Part shown: one piece after another, positions 10,884-22,229 of the stretch
Numbering within the stretch: the first letter of the stretch is position 1
Layout of the letters: each line of letters starts with the position of its first letter
Assembly: GCF_047675955.1 (NCBI RefSeq)
Contig: NC_132925.1
Location: 75,459,622-75,523,621 of the forward strand
Direction of reading: 5' to 3'
DNA: 64,000 bases
DNA from: Chlorocebus sabaeus
Lineage: Eukaryota; Chordata; Mammalia; Primates; Cercopithecidae
Position numbers and translations under genes: made by a program
Notes under the pieces: model-generated
What the model was told of the DNA's origin: nothing
The model's input: only the letters and a program-made list of their open reading frames with translations
Database searches by the model: none

Positions 10884-11455
10884 AGTATGTATCAATATGT
10901 CATTCCTTTTTACTACCTAAGCCAAATAATCTTGTGTTGGATAGATATGCCACAGCCAATAGATGTTTGGATTGCTTCCACTGTTTTACTATTAGGAAGA
11001 AATGCCACTGTGACCATGGATGTGCAAGTTTTTGTGTTTACATCTGTTTTCACTTCTCTTGGGTATTTTTTTAGGAGTGGAATTGCTGGGTTATATGGTA
11101 ACTTCATGCTTAACTTTTGAGAAACTGCCCAACTGTTTTCCAAAGCAGCTACACCATTTCACATTCCCATTATGTATGAATGAGGGTTCCATTTTCTCCA
11201 TATCCTCATCAGTCCTAGTTATTATCTTTTTAATTACAGCCATTCTAGTGTATGGACAATGGTCTCTCTCATGGTTTCGATTGGCATTCCCCTAGTGGCT
11301 ATAATGATATTGAACATTTATTAATGTGTTTATTGGCCATTTGTATATCTTCTTTTGAGAAATGTCTTTGCCAATTAAAAAAATGACATTGCTTGTCTTT
11401 TTATTATTGAGTTTTACATGTTCTCTGTATATTCTGGATACAAACTTTTTTGACA
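10884..11455 (-). mobile_element. L1M ORF2 region, reverse, right piece
   Basis: Picks up where the left piece stopped: TGGATTGCTTCCACTG, AGTGGAATTGCTGGGTTATA, GTTTTCCAAAGCAGC, ATTGGCCATTTGTATATC. Coding information is decayed. Confidence 0.85.
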
Positions 11456-11619
11456 TAGGTACTTGGAATTTTACTAGGCCTTGATAGCTTCTGGGTTAAT
11501 GAGAATATCCTTATTAAAGTCTGAGGGAAGACCAAAGGATAGGCTAGGCTACAAATTGACAATATGGACAGCAACTTGGTTGTATTAAAGATTTCTCTGA
11601 ACTTGATTCGTTATTTTTC

Positions 11620-12560
11620 CCCAACTTTTAATTTTGAAAAACTGTCAAAATTATTTAAATGAAACAATAGCACAAGAATACCCTTATACCCTTCCCCTAC
11701 ATTCACTAATCGTTAACATTTTGCTGTATTTGCTTTCTTGTTCTCTCTCTCCGTGTGTGTGTACTCTTTTTCAGAGCTCAATCATTTAAAAGTAATTTGC
11801 AGACATTTTGACTCATTTACCTGAAGAATTTTAGGATGTATAAGCTCTGAACCAGGATATTCTCCTATGTAACCACAATACCTTTTTCACACCCAGGAAA
11901 TACTGTGTTAATTCAATAATATCTAATATAGAGTCTATATTCAAATCTCCCCAGTAGTTCTCCAAATGTCCTTTCATGCCTTAAAAGAAAAAAAAAACCT
12001 CAGGATTCATTCAAGGTTTACATATTACACGTAGTAGTCACGTTCTAATCTCTTATAGAGAAAAATGTTCCCTGTTTTTTGTCTTTTGTGACATTGACAC
12101 TTTTTAAAGAGTCCAGGCTAGTTACCTTATAGAATGACTTGCATTCTGGATTTGTCTGTTTCCTTATGATTCTAATCAGGATAAACATTTTTAGGCAAGA
12201 ATATTGCATGGGTGATGCTGTGTACTTCCCTTACATTGTTGCTGGAAGTACATAGTGTCTGTTTGTCCTGTAATTGGTAATGTTTAGTTTGATCACTTGA
12301 TTAAGGGGATGTCTGCCAGATCTCTCCATTGCAGAGGTAACTTTTATCAATTATAGTTAACAAGTAATCTGTGTGAAAAAATATCTCGTTCTCTAAAAAC
12401 TTTCCATCCAATTTTTGTAGCATCCATTGATAATTCTTGCTTAAATGAATTATTACATTGGGACTTGCAAAATGATAATTTTCCAAAAATCGTGAATATG
12501 AATTCATTCTGTATTTCTTAACTGACATTTTTATGTTGAAAGGAGTGTCACCATTTATTT
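11620..12560 (-). mobile_element. L1M (L1ME-like) 3' UTR, reverse
   Basis: Weak but extended match to a reverse L1ME 3' UTR: AACCACAATACC, TCAAATCTCCCCAGTAG, GGGTGATGCTGTGTACTTCC with CATAGTGTCTGTTTGTC, and GGGACTTGCAAAATGATAA. It is a separate element from the L1M on its left, because the 3' UTR lies on the 5' side of that copy. Confidence 0.6.
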
Positions 12561-12667
12561 TCTCATATTTTTGTCTCCCTATGTTTTTGCCTTTTTATTC
12601 TTTTTCTATTATGCTTTATGGACTCAATAATTATTTTAGCCATTGTTGTTTCCTAATTTTAAAAAAA

Positions 12668-12725
12668 GGCAAGTTATTCACTCAGCAGGCCTTTTCTGAG
12701 TACCTTCTATGCACTAGGCATTTTG
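12668..12725 (-). mobile_element. L2 or MIR end fragment, reverse
   Basis: TTATTCACTCAGCAGGCC followed by GAGTACCTTCTATGCACTAG resembles the reversed L2 tail. Too short to separate L2 from MIR. Confidence 0.5.
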
Positions 12726-15080
12726 ATTTAAAAAATTAAATTACATGATCTTTAAGGTTTCTTTCAGGCCTATTTTGTGGTGCTATAACCGGTAATTCAC
12801 ATCATCGTATCTACCTTTTTCCATTGCATCTCTTTCTTCATATTGTGTGTTTAATTCCATTCAGAATTTTCTCTTCGCATTTTGTCAAAATATTTTCTTA
12901 GAGTTGTATGTGTTTTTCATTCAGGGATGCAAAAGCAAGCAAAGAATTTTAGAATAATCTGTATGTCTTAGTGTTCAAGGCCTACAGGAATCTAACTGTG
13001 TGAAGACCTCATGAAGTTTCCAATATTATGCAAACTGGTGGTAGCTTACCTAATTGTAGCCAAGTCTCCTTGATAAAGGAGATTGCTTCTTAAGATCACA
13101 GGCATTATGTTACTCTTTTAACTTGCATTATCTAGATACTTGGCCACTCACCTGCCTCCCAAAATAAAAATAACACAATACTACAGGCGATTCTGCCCAC
13201 CATTCTATGTCTCACATTGGATGTGAGACAAGAGATGTGCATCTAGTCTTATGGAACCCATTTGCTTCTCAAAGTGATTTCATGTGTTTCAGATTCTGTC
13301 TTATGTAAGTAACAACAATGTAAAATTACACTCTGCATATGTACTCCTAAATACATTGTATATTTTAGTCTATGTAATACTATTGTTATAATAATATATC
13401 CCTGTATGGAATCGTCAGTTTTATTGTACCTTATTAGAGATTCAAGAGATGGTGTAAGTTAATTTTAAGTCTACATTATTTTTGCTTTATATTCGGACTT
13501 CAGAACCTAATCCTTGACTAAGATGTCTCTATTATGCGACACTTGCAAATCCATAGCTATATATTCTGACATACATCTCTTTTTCTTTCAAACTGTTCCT
13601 TTCTTGTATGCTGATAAAAACCCACAAGCTTAACTTAATTAATCCCGCTAGAGTCCTAGTCTATCAGTTACATCTGTGCCCTTCTGCTTCCCTCTCATCT
13701 CCACTCTTCCCCAGTAACTGGCAGAAAGAATGAGAATTATTAACCCTCAGATAGCCTAAGTGCCAATTTTCCTGCTGCCTTGAAAATAGCTCCTCGCCTG
13801 CCATAAATAATAGGGCACACCTGGTAAATACAGTCATGCTCATTTTATTCCTTTTCTGAACTGATATGCTGTCCTTGGAAAGGCTAGATTTAGAGGTTAT
13901 ATCATTTTGGATTCTTTGACTGCAAGCGACAAAACTGATTCTGCTACCTTCAGTAAAGAGGAAAGATAGAGAGTGCCTCACAGTTTCAAAGACAAAGCAG
14001 AAAAAGCAGACTTCAGAAGAACAAGGCCTAAGGATCAAGGAAGTAGGAACTAATATTTGTTGGTGCAACTTCTTCTATCTGTGCCTCTACCTAAAATTCT
14101 TAATCACACAAGAAAGAACTAAATGGGCTTCACTGGGGCCATGTGCCTGGTTGCAAGGAAGGATGGAAGTCGACTGACATTCGTGCCAAAACTGAGGAAG
14201 GAGGATGTTCCTAAGGGAAACTTTGGCTGCTCTTTCTGGAAGAGGTAAAGGAGGTTGGACAGGCATAAGTAGTATTGTTCTTCATTTAGCACCACCTTGC
14301 ACCTTTGTAAATTATTGTTTGTGATGCTCAATAATTTGGATAGCAAGGCATTCTGCCATTTTCCCTCCATAGCCACCCATCTTACAACAAGCCTCGTCTG
14401 TTACACCATTTCCCTACCCCTTTCCATCTGCCCTCCGCCACCCTGACTGGTCCCTTAGAAGAAACCCTGGTAGCCAATTATAGCTCTATAGGCCAGAAAA
14501 AAAAAAGTGGAAGGTAAGAGAAACACAAAGAACAAAGGAAAATGAGAATGGGTTAAAATGATTAATTTTCCTCTGGAAACTTTCACTTGTCAAATATTTA
14601 TTCCTGAAGACCCACACCTTTCTCATTAGAAATTCACCAGCTTGGTCACTGCTGCCTGAAGCTGTGGCTACGTAAATGTCAGCTCTCTCACTGGCAAGTT
14701 GGTGGAATTTGCTGATGACACAAATCTGTGTTGGTTTGGGAGAAGGCAGGAATCTGAAAAGCTCCAGATGCATCACGGCAAACTGTGTGAGTCACTCAGA
14801 CGGGTCAACGGAGAGTATGCTTGTTGGTGGCAGTGGGTAGGGAGAGAAAGAGGAATTAGTATATTTAGCACCAGAAGGAAAGAAGTCAAACTTGAGGGCA
14901 ACAGTGTTATTAAATGGCCTTCTACGAAATCGTCTCAAGTTTTTTCTTGGATCTGTGTACTAAATTTGACACTTCCTATGTCAGAAAGAAAGAGAGAGAA
15001 AAAAGGAAAAAATAGAGCTGTGCATCTGTGAGCAAGGCTCCGAGAGAAAGTCCCACGCCCAGAAACTATTTTTATTGATA
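12726..15080. other. Mostly non-repetitive 2.4-kb stretch
   Basis: Holds a perfect hairpin at 13208-13230 and, around 13895-14060, a possible head fragment of the unassigned repeat also seen at 8.7 kb. The 134-codon minus-strand frame at 13664-14068 overlaps that fragment and has no recognisable domain, so I do not call a gene. Confidence 0.4.
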
Positions 15081-15084
15081 GAAA

Positions 15085-15260
15085 TGTTGTTGATAATAAT
15101 AATGGTTAACCGTTTATTGTTTACTTGCTAGGTACTGGGCACTGTTATACAGCATTTTATATGTATCACTAATCTGCTCAGTAATTACCTGAGGAGCAAG
15201 CTAATTGTCCAAAGTGCCACAGCTAGTTAAGTGGTAAGGTAAGGAAAATGTAATAATAAA
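15085..15260 (-). mobile_element. MIR, reverse
   Basis: TTGCTAGGTACTGGGCACTG, TTATATGTATCACTAATC and GTGCCACAGCTAGTTAAGTG follow reverse MIR order. Confidence 0.8.
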
Positions 15261-15508
15261 GACCTTAACACTTCTGCCACATCAATAGCAGGTGCCTGAT
15301 TTCTTAATGCCTCCTACTACATTAGCGAGATTATTCTCTTGGAACCTGGGAAGCCTGTGATGAAGACCCCCATATCAAAGCCCCACACCTAAGATTTAAG
15401 TATCTTTTAATATTTTCATTTAACAAGTGTTCAATTTGTTCACACTGAACAAACAGCTCATTTAAAGTGAGCCATTCCTCCATGCTGGAGAGATACTCTA
15501 ATAGCCGT

Positions 15509-15519
15509 GGGGGGGGGGG
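15509..15519 (+). repeat. G11 homopolymer
   Basis: Eleven consecutive G residues, 20 bases upstream of an Alu. Confidence 0.95.
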
Positions 15520-15538
15520 TCCCACTTGAAAAACCAAC

Positions 15539-15843
15539 GTTTTTTTGAGACAGGGTCTTGCTTTGTTGCCCAGGCTGGAGTGCAGTGGCACAGTCATGAA
15601 TCACTGCAGCCTCAATCTCTCATGCTCAAGCAATTCTCCCGACTCAGCTCCCTGAGTAGCTAGGACAACAGGTGTGCACCACCATGCCCGGCTAATTTTT
15701 AATTTGTGTGTGTGTGTGTGTGTGTAGAGACAGGGCTCTTACTGTGTTGTTCAGACTGGTCTCAAGCTCCTAGACCCAAGCAATCCTCCCACCTTGGCCT
15801 CCCAAAGTGCTGAGATTAGAGGTGTGAGCCACCGTACCTACAC
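15539..15843 (-). mobile_element. Alu (AluJ-like) with TG expansion in linker
   Basis: Reverse Alu with GAGACAGGGTCTTGCTTTG, older diagnostic positions (GAATCACTGCAGCCTCAATC) and an AGGTGTGAGCCACCGT end. The target-site duplication AAAACCAAC is at 530-538 and 844-852 of this 15-kb block (15530-15538, 15844-15852). The middle A-rich linker became a TG repeat. Confidence 0.95.
15705..15725. repeat. (TG)n microsatellite inside Alu linker
   Basis: An uninterrupted TG run occupies the place of the normal Alu middle linker. Confidence 0.9.
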
Positions 15844-15969
15844 AAAACCAACTTTTTAATTCCAACTTTTGCACCCACTGGCCAGCAGCTTTAAGATGTT
15901 TTTCCCACTTGGGGGCTTCTTTGAGCCTCTCACACCCTTATTTAACCGTTTGATTAAATTGTAGGGTGT

Positions 15970-16340
15970 GCATGGAATACTATGCAGCCATAAAAAGGAA
16001 CGAGATCATGTCCTTTGCAGAAACATGGGTAGAGTTGGAAGCCATCATTCTCACCCACCTAACACCTGAACAGAAAAACAAACACCTCATGTTCTCACTG
16101 ATAAGTAGGAGCTGAATGATGAGAACACATGGACATATTGGAGGGAACAACACACACTGGGACCTGTTGGGGAGGTGCTGGGGAAGGTAGAGCATCAGGA
16201 AGAATAGCTAATGGATGACGGTCTTAATACCTAGGTGATGGGATGATCTTTGCAGCAAACCACCATGGCACACATTTACCTAGGTAACAAACCTTGGCAT
16301 TTTGCACATATACCCCTGAACTTAAGAGGTCAAGAAAAAA
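15970..16340 (+). mobile_element. Primate L1, 5'-truncated 3' end
   Basis: CATGGAATACTATGCAGCC through GGACCTGTTGGGGAGG to the ACCCCTGAACTTAAGAGG end and an A-rich tail: the ORF2 tail and 3' UTR of a primate L1. Flanks show a diverged duplication, AAATTGTAGGGTGTG (left) and AAACTTGCAAGGTGTG (right), as expected for target-primed reverse transcription. Confidence 0.9.
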
Positions 16341-16529
16341 ACTTGCAAGGTGTGACAGATTCTCTGCGTCGATCCTCCTCTCCCCATTTATAACTGTAAC
16401 CTGAGTTGGGTTTCATGTATTCTTTTAAGGGCAGGGCTAGGAAAAATAGAAAGGAGGTTATAATAAGAGGGGGAGGGATCTGGCATTTAATAGCAAGCAT
16501 GCACTATAAAGCAACTAGGAAAACAAAAC

Positions 16530-16735
16530 TGACAATTTTGGAGCACCTGCTAGATTCCAGAACATATTACCATATTTAATTCTTACAAAAACCCATGAGG
16601 TCTATGTGAATGCCCTATTTTATTTTACCACCCAATAAACTAAGTATGGAAAGTTCTAATGGTTTGCCCAAAGATACGTAGCTTACAGATCCTGAAGTCA
16701 GAATTTAAAACAGGTCTTACTGACTCCAAAATCCT
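16530..16735 (-). mobile_element. MIR, reverse
   Basis: GAGCACCTGCTAGATTCCAG, a CCTATTTTATTTTACCACCC block, TGCCCAAAGATACGTAGC and CTTACTGACTCCAAAATCC follow reverse MIR. Confidence 0.8.
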
Positions 16736-16824
16736 TTCTACTTTTGTTTTGTCTTTCTGTTATCCTGTGGGTATCACCTTTAAAATATATTCAGAATGTG
16801 ACCACTTTAGGTTAGCCCCTCTGT

Positions 16825-17330
16825 TACCCACCCTGATCTGAGCCACCATTATTTCTTGTCTGAATTATTCCCACAACCCCGTAACTGCTCTCTCAGCTAC
16901 TACCCTCGCCTGCTACAGTCTCGTGTCAGCATGGTAGCCAGAGGGATGCTACCAATTGTAATTCAGAATACAGTCACACAGAGGCTCCCATTTTTCTCAG
17001 ATTTAAAGCTGAAGTTCCTTACTTTGTCCTGCAAGGCCCTAGTAGGGCCTGTGTGATTCAGAACTCCAGTGGATTCAGAACCTCAGTGACATTGTCTCCT
17101 ACTGCCCACTGCTTCACTCACTCTGCCCCAGACACCTGGTCTCCTTGCTGTTCCTCAAGCATGGTAGCTGAGTTCCTGCCTCAGGACTTTGCTCTTGCAG
17201 CTCCCTCTCCCTGGAATGCCCTTCTCCCAGACCCCCATGTCACTTTTTTGCTTGTATCCTTCAAGCCATTGCTCTCATGTCACTTTGAGAGTAGCCCTGC
17301 TTTTAAGTAAACATATAAAACCCAACTCAG
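16825..17330 (+). mobile_element. L2, 3' half
   Basis: A long L2 match: TTCTTGTCTGAATTATT, GTAGCCAGAGGGATGC, TGCAAGGCCCTAGTAGGG, GTCTCCTTGCTGTTCCTC, GCTCCCTCTCCCTGGAATGC. The three overlapping open frames here are L2 3' UTR, not genes. The extreme tail is missing. Confidence 0.9.
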
Positions 17331-17391
17331 TGAGGTTGGCTGTGTCCAAACTATTTAAACTTGTAACTATAAAGAAGGCCTACGCTCAGGG

Positions 17392-17953
17392 TGATACAGT
17401 AGGCAGAATGTTAAGTGGTTTCTTTGACCTTCATCCCTGGTGTTAGTCCCATGATTGTGTTATGTTATGTTGCAAAAAGCACAAGGGAGATCATCCAGGT
17501 TGGCCTGATCCAATCATGAAAGCAAAGAGTAACCAGCAAAAAGATTTCTCTGCTTGGCAGGACAAGGGGAAGTCAGAAAGTGTCAAAGCACAAGAAGAAG
17601 TTGACATGCTGTTGCTGACTTTGTAAATGGAGGGGCCACACGCAGCAACCTGAGAGTGGCCTGTAGGGGATGAGAGTGACCCCTGACTGACAACCAGCAA
17701 GAAAATGGGGACTTACTCCTACAACTCCAAAGAAATCAATTCAGCCAACAGCCTCAAAGCTTGGAAGCAGACTCTTCCCCAGAGCCTCTAGATAAGAGGC
17801 CACCTTGCCAGTGCTTGGTTTGTGAGACCCTAAGCAGAGAGTTCAGCCAAGCCCCTTGGACTTCTGACCCATAGAACTATGAAGCAATAAATGGGTATTA
17901 CCTTAGGCAGTTAAATTTGTGATAATTTGTTATATAGCAATTAAAAGCTAATA
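17392..17953 (+). mobile_element. MLT1-type MaLR LTR
   Basis: TGATACAGTAGGCAGAATG at the start, GTTATGTTATGTTGC, AGACTCTTCCCCAGAGCC, and the end blocks AGAACTATGAAGCAATAAAT and GTGATAATTTGTTATATAGC match a full MLT1 LTR. AATAAA-type signal (CAATAAATGG) near 17885. Confidence 0.85.
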
Positions 17954-18244
17954 GAGATGGCAATTATAATTCATCTCTCATGGCAGATTTGATCATTCTG
18001 GAGTGCCTACCCATAGAGCTGTGTTGAGAAGGATTCTGACTGCATGCAGGCTCTGTGATGGTTCAGCCACATCTGGAGCAACTTCGTGTTTTCCACAACA
18101 TATGCATGTTATTGTTGGTCTGGGCTCTTTCTACTGAGCTGGGATTGTGAGGTTAGATGGAGTTAGATTAAGTTGTTAGGCTGGGGTCAGAAACAGACCA
18201 TAGGCTCATCAAAGAAAACCAGTCAGCAATGTAAGCATAAATCG
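17954..18244. other. Non-repetitive stretch
   Basis: No recognisable repeat or gene. Confidence 0.4.
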
Positions 18245-18335
18245 GGGCATGAAATTTTGCTTGTTTTGATCACTGCTTTATCATCAATGCCTAGAACAGT
18301 TCCTGGCATATAGTAGGTACAATAGAAATTCTTGC
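18245..18335 (+). mobile_element. L2 3' end
   Basis: CATCAATGCCTAGAACAG then CCTGGCATATAGTAGGTAC is the L2 terminal pattern. Confidence 0.75.
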
Positions 18336-18384
18336 TTTGAAGACCTAGATAACAAGGGATTGGAGTTAGAATTTGAACTAGTAG

Positions 18385-18590
18385 TTAATTGAGTGTGCTT
18401 TTGTACTACAGGACCCTGAAGTCAAATTCCATTTCAACCATGTAACAGTTTTCTCATCTCAGATAGAGACAAGAATGGTTTCTTTGCAGTGTGGTTGTGA
18501 GAATTAATTAAGGTACCATGCATGAGATGCCAAGCCCATTGCCCGGCATGTGGTCAGCATTCATCCAGTGTTAGCTGTTTTAAGGTGGTA
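18385..18590 (+). mobile_element. MIR
   Basis: TCTCATCTCAGATAGAGAC, GTGGTTGTGAGAATTAATTA and GCCCGGCATGTGGTCAGC match the 3' two thirds of MIR. Confidence 0.75.
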
Positions 18591-18595
18591 TATCA

Positions 18596-19100
18596 GTCAA
18601 TGTTCTTAGCTGCAAGCAATAATACAGTCACGAAGTCAGACTCATTTAAGCAGTAAGATAGTTATTCAAAGGATGTCGTGAAGCTTACTGAATCTTAGGC
18701 TGGGGAACCAGGCTCTGAGTGAAGATTGATTTAAAAAATCACTCTACTGAGTCAGACAGCCAGAATCATGCCCAAGAATGGGTCCACATGGACACAGCTT
18801 CACTGCACAATGGTGGAGGCTTCAGCTCACATACCTTGGTGTGCTGACCTGGTCTCCGCCCTGTTGACCCTGGGAGCCCATGGGATGGTCAGTTAAAAGA
18901 ACCACTTCATCACCCCCATCCCTGATCTCTTGTACTATTAGACCCAGATTCTAGACTCTGCAAATTCATCTGATTGTTCACGCCTATGCCCCAGCTACCA
19001 GGAGAGTTCGCAAGTGAGGTTGTGAGTTTTCACTGTCTCTGGTGTGAAATAGGCTGTATTTTCCCCTCATAAAGCAGAATTCTTTAAATAAAAGGAATTC
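18596..19100 (+). mobile_element. Probable ancient interspersed repeat, family unassigned
   Basis: Starts with AGCTGCAAGCAATAATAC, like the head of the unassigned repeat at 8.7 kb, and continues with weak similarity (CATGCCCAAGAATGGGTCC). Boundaries and identity are uncertain. Confidence 0.35.
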
Positions 19101-19577
19101 AGATGCCAGACAGCACCCAACTCCTCTCTGCCAAAAGAAAATCACCTACATTCGTCATTAGGTTGCTAGTCCAGGGTCAGAAATACTCCCTTTTTAGAGG
19201 GCAGAGCAAGTTCTGGGGTTCAGTCTCAGGACTATTCTAGACAGGAGGGTCTTAAATACTCCAATATATGGGAGAGTGTCTTGTTTTGTATCTGATCCTG
19301 GCTTTCAACTTGACTCCTTCTGATTGATCCTGCACAGGGATCATGCATAATTAAAAGGTCACTTTAGCTTCAGAATGCAGTTAGTCCAGGGAGGTACCTG
19401 TAGGCTTGAGCTTTCTTTGAATCTGATAAGAGAGCTCTTTGGCCTTCATGCTCCAGTAGGATCTGCAGAGGCCTGTGAAGTGTCCAGTGATGAGTCATTC
19501 CATGGTTATACAGTCAAGCCCTGACTGTTGTTCTTTATCATGATTTTTATGCCTGAGAATACCTTCTGAGAATAATC
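19101..19577. other. Non-repetitive stretch
   Basis: No repeat family or gene recognised. Confidence 0.4.
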
Positions 19578-19598
19578 ACATAATAATAGGTAACATAT

Positions 19599-19860
19599 AC
19601 GCCTGTAATCCCAACACTTTGGGAGGCCAAGGAGGGTGGATCGCTTGAGCCCAGGAATTTGAGACCAGCCTGGGCAATATGGTGAAAACCCATCTTTACA
19701 AAAAAATACAAAAATTAGCTGGGCATGGTGGCTCACACTTGCAATCCCAGATACTCGGGAGGCGGAGGTTGCAGTGAGCCAAAATTGTACCACTGCACTC
19801 CAGCCTGGGCACCAGAGTGAGACTCTGTCTCAATAAAAAGCAAAGAAAGAAAAGAAAATG
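19599..19860 (+). mobile_element. Alu, 5'-truncated
   Basis: Begins at ACGCCTGTAATCCCAACAC, so it lacks about the first 20 Alu bases, and ends in an A-rich AAAGAAAAGAAAA tail. ATAATAGGTAACAT occurs on both sides (about 19583-19596 and 19861-19874), so truncation happened at insertion. The target is a MIR fragment whose continuation is at 19861-19898. Confidence 0.95.
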
Positions 19861-19898
19861 ATAATAGGTAACATTTATCTAATGCTTATTTTTCAGGG
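19861..19898 (-). mobile_element. Short reverse MIR fragment
   Basis: ATAATAGGTAACATTTATCT with AATGCTTATTTTTCAGG is the start of reverse MIR, left between two Alus. Confidence 0.5.
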
Positions 19899-19909
19899 AA
19901 AAACTCTCT

Positions 19910-20187
19910 CTTTTTTTTTGAGACGGAGTCTCGCTCTGTCACCCAGGCTGGAGTGCAGTGGCCAGACCTCAGCTCACTGCAAGCTCCGCCTCCCGGGTTT
20001 ATGCCATTCTCCTGCCTCAGCCTCCCAAGTAGCTGGGACTACAGGCACCCGCCACCACGCCCAGCTAATATTTTGTATTTTTTAGTAGAGACGGGGTTTC
20101 ACCGTATTAGCCAGGATGGTCTCGATCTCCTGACCTTGTGATCCGCCCGTCTTGGCCTCCCAAAGTGCTGGGATTACAGGCTTGAGC
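19910..20187 (-). mobile_element. Alu (AluY-like), reverse, 5'-truncated
   Basis: GAGACGGAGTCTCGCTCTGT, GCAAGCTCCGCCTCCCGGG, CCGTATTAGCCAGGATGGTC, then stops at AGGCTTGAGC without the last 14 or so Alu bases. AAAACTCTCT flanks it at 19900-19909 and 20188-20197. Close to consensus, hence relatively young. Confidence 0.95.
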
Positions 20188-20339
20188 AAAACTCTCTTAA
20201 ACCAAGTTTTCCTCTACTCTTATACCACCACCACAAAAATCATCAACCCAGAAGAAGACTTCTGTGACCAAATGTGGGGCAGCTTTTCCCTAGACCCCAA
20301 GCAGCGGTCACGAGCTAGGTGTCCTCCCATTTAATTCTG

Positions 20340-20998
20340 ACACTTTCTACCTAGAGATAGTGTCAGGTCCCACAGATTGGGGCTCAGTCCCCAAGACTGC
20401 CCCTCACTCCTAGACATCAGTTGCAAGCCTGGGCCTCTGGAACCTCTGACTGCAGGGCTTCAAGTTGTGGTTGTCACAACCCCCACTTTGGGTTCATTTA
20501 ATTTGCTGGAGCAGCTCACAGAACTTCAGGAAACAGCTACGTTTACCAGTTTATTATAAAGGATATAACAAAGAATACAGATGGAGAGATGTATAGGGCG
20601 AGGCATGGGGGGAGGGGTGTAGAGTTTCCATGCCCTCTTTGGGCACACCACCCTCCAGGAACCTCTGTGTGTTCAGCTATCCAGAAGCTCTCCAGACCCT
20701 GTCTTTTTGGGTTTTTACAGAGACTTCATCACGTAGGCATGATTGACAAGTGTAGACATGTGATTGGTCAAAAAGCACATGATCTAAACCCAGCAAGGCC
20801 TGTTTGTTTAGACTTGTCTTGGCCTCCTCTCTGTGTAGCATTCCTTCTTCTAGGGTATGGGGCGGGATGCTTTCTGGAATGAGGGTCTTTTGACTCACAG
20901 TCAGAGTCCTGCCTTGGACAGGGGAAAGGAGGACAAGAAAAGGCGAGAGAGAGGGATTCTGGTTCCTGAGGCCTGCTTCTGATGCTTAAAGTGCTCCA
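20340..20998 (-). mobile_element. Old endogenous-retrovirus LTR, reverse, family uncertain
   Basis: GGAGCAGCTCACAGAAC, the TTTACCAGTTTATTATAAAGG block (reverse AATAAA region), GGAGAGATGTATAGGGCG, ACCACCCTCCAGGAACC and GAAGCTCTCCAGACCC form a pattern seen in a known ERV LTR group. The subfamily is not assigned. Small frames inside are not genes. Confidence 0.6.
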
Positions 20999-21060
20999 AC
21001 ATTAAAACAAAAGACTAACAAGAGTCATGGGAGCTGTGAGCTAGAAGCCATGGATGAAAA

Positions 21061-21310
21061 CCAATATATACACATTGGTTTTATATAATATGTATAATAT
21101 ATATTATCAACATATTAAATATGTAATATATGTATTTATAAAATATAAATATATTTTATATATTATATATAATATATGAAATGTATATTTAAGTATATAA
21201 TATATTTTATATATTGGTTTTATATAATATATATAAAATATAAACTTATTTTAAAAAAATATTGTATATATTTATAAAATATATTTTTTACATATTATAT
21301 AAAATCATAA
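21061..21310. repeat. AT-rich palindromic low-complexity tract
   Basis: About 250 bases composed almost only of TATA, ATAT and AAAATATA blocks. TTGGTTTTATATAATAT occurs twice, about 140 bases apart, suggesting internal duplication. Strong potential for intrastrand pairing. Confidence 0.9.
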
Positions 21311-21324
21311 TCACATACTTATTT

Positions 21325-21510
21325 TGTGGTCACAGGCTAAAAGCTTTATGTTTTTGCCCATCTCATTTAATCCTTAACTCTGTGAGGCTTGGTAAAATTT
21401 TCCCATTTTATAGATCAGGAAACTGAGGCTTAGGGAGCAGGTCAACCAGGTTGTAGATGGTAGAACTTGCACTCAAATCAAAGCCTGTCTGACACCAAAG
21501 CTTGTGGTGT
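21325..21510 (-). mobile_element. MIR, reverse
   Basis: CCCATTTTATAGATCAGGAA, CTGAGGCTTAGGGAGC and TCTGACACCAAAGC follow reverse MIR. Confidence 0.85.
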
Positions 21511-21939
21511 TAACCACGAATTTATATGAAACTGATAGACTGTGAGCAGTTAACTCATTAAGCATGATGAAATGTCAATGATGGATACAAGTTCAGCATA
21601 AAGACTATAAAACATCTACAGAAGCCCTTTTAAATTTGGGATGGGAATCCTGCAGTTTTTGGATCTCCAGGTCCTCAAGGTTTTGTCTGCAGATGAAGTT
21701 TCTTTTAAATAGTAGTAGCAGTATGATAAGAACATGTAATATTTTTTCTGTAATCAAGATAATGAACTGAGTTGCCGATATTTATTTCCATTAGCACAGT
21801 GATTACATATAATTAAAACTAAAGCATCATCAGAAAAGGTCAGATAACAAAAACTGTAAGAAAGAAAAGACGAATTATCTTTTCACAGAAGAGACTTGGT
21901 ACAGGCCCACTAACTAGGAATGCCTGTATCTGTATTTCT
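21511..21939. other. Non-repetitive stretch
   Basis: No repeat family or gene recognised. Confidence 0.4.
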
Positions 21940-22165
21940 TCTGATATCAATCCTTAATATTTTGTTCTACTGTTTCCTTTTCCATTGCACTTCCTTTGTC
22001 ACATACCATCTACTTTGTTATTATTTACTGCCATCCCCTCCTTTTAAAATGTGAGCTTTCTCCGGGCAGAGGCCTTTGACTCATCGTCTAATAGATCTCA
22101 AATGCCAAGAAAATCGTGCTACACAGTAGGTACTCAATGAATATGTGTGAATGACTTGATGAATG
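21940..22165 (+). mobile_element. L2 3' end
   Basis: GTGAGCTTTCTCCGGGCAGA, then CACAGTAGGTACTCAATGAA and GTGTGAATGACTTG are the L2 3' end. Confidence 0.85.
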
Positions 22166-22229
22166 TAATAAACAGTAGAAGTAGAATAAGATGAGGGGAA
22201 ATTCTCTATTCAATGGCATATATTTGCGT

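Noticed and set aside
15970..16340. Possible active L1
   Set aside because: Severely 5'-truncated; it retains only the end of ORF2 and the 3' UTR.
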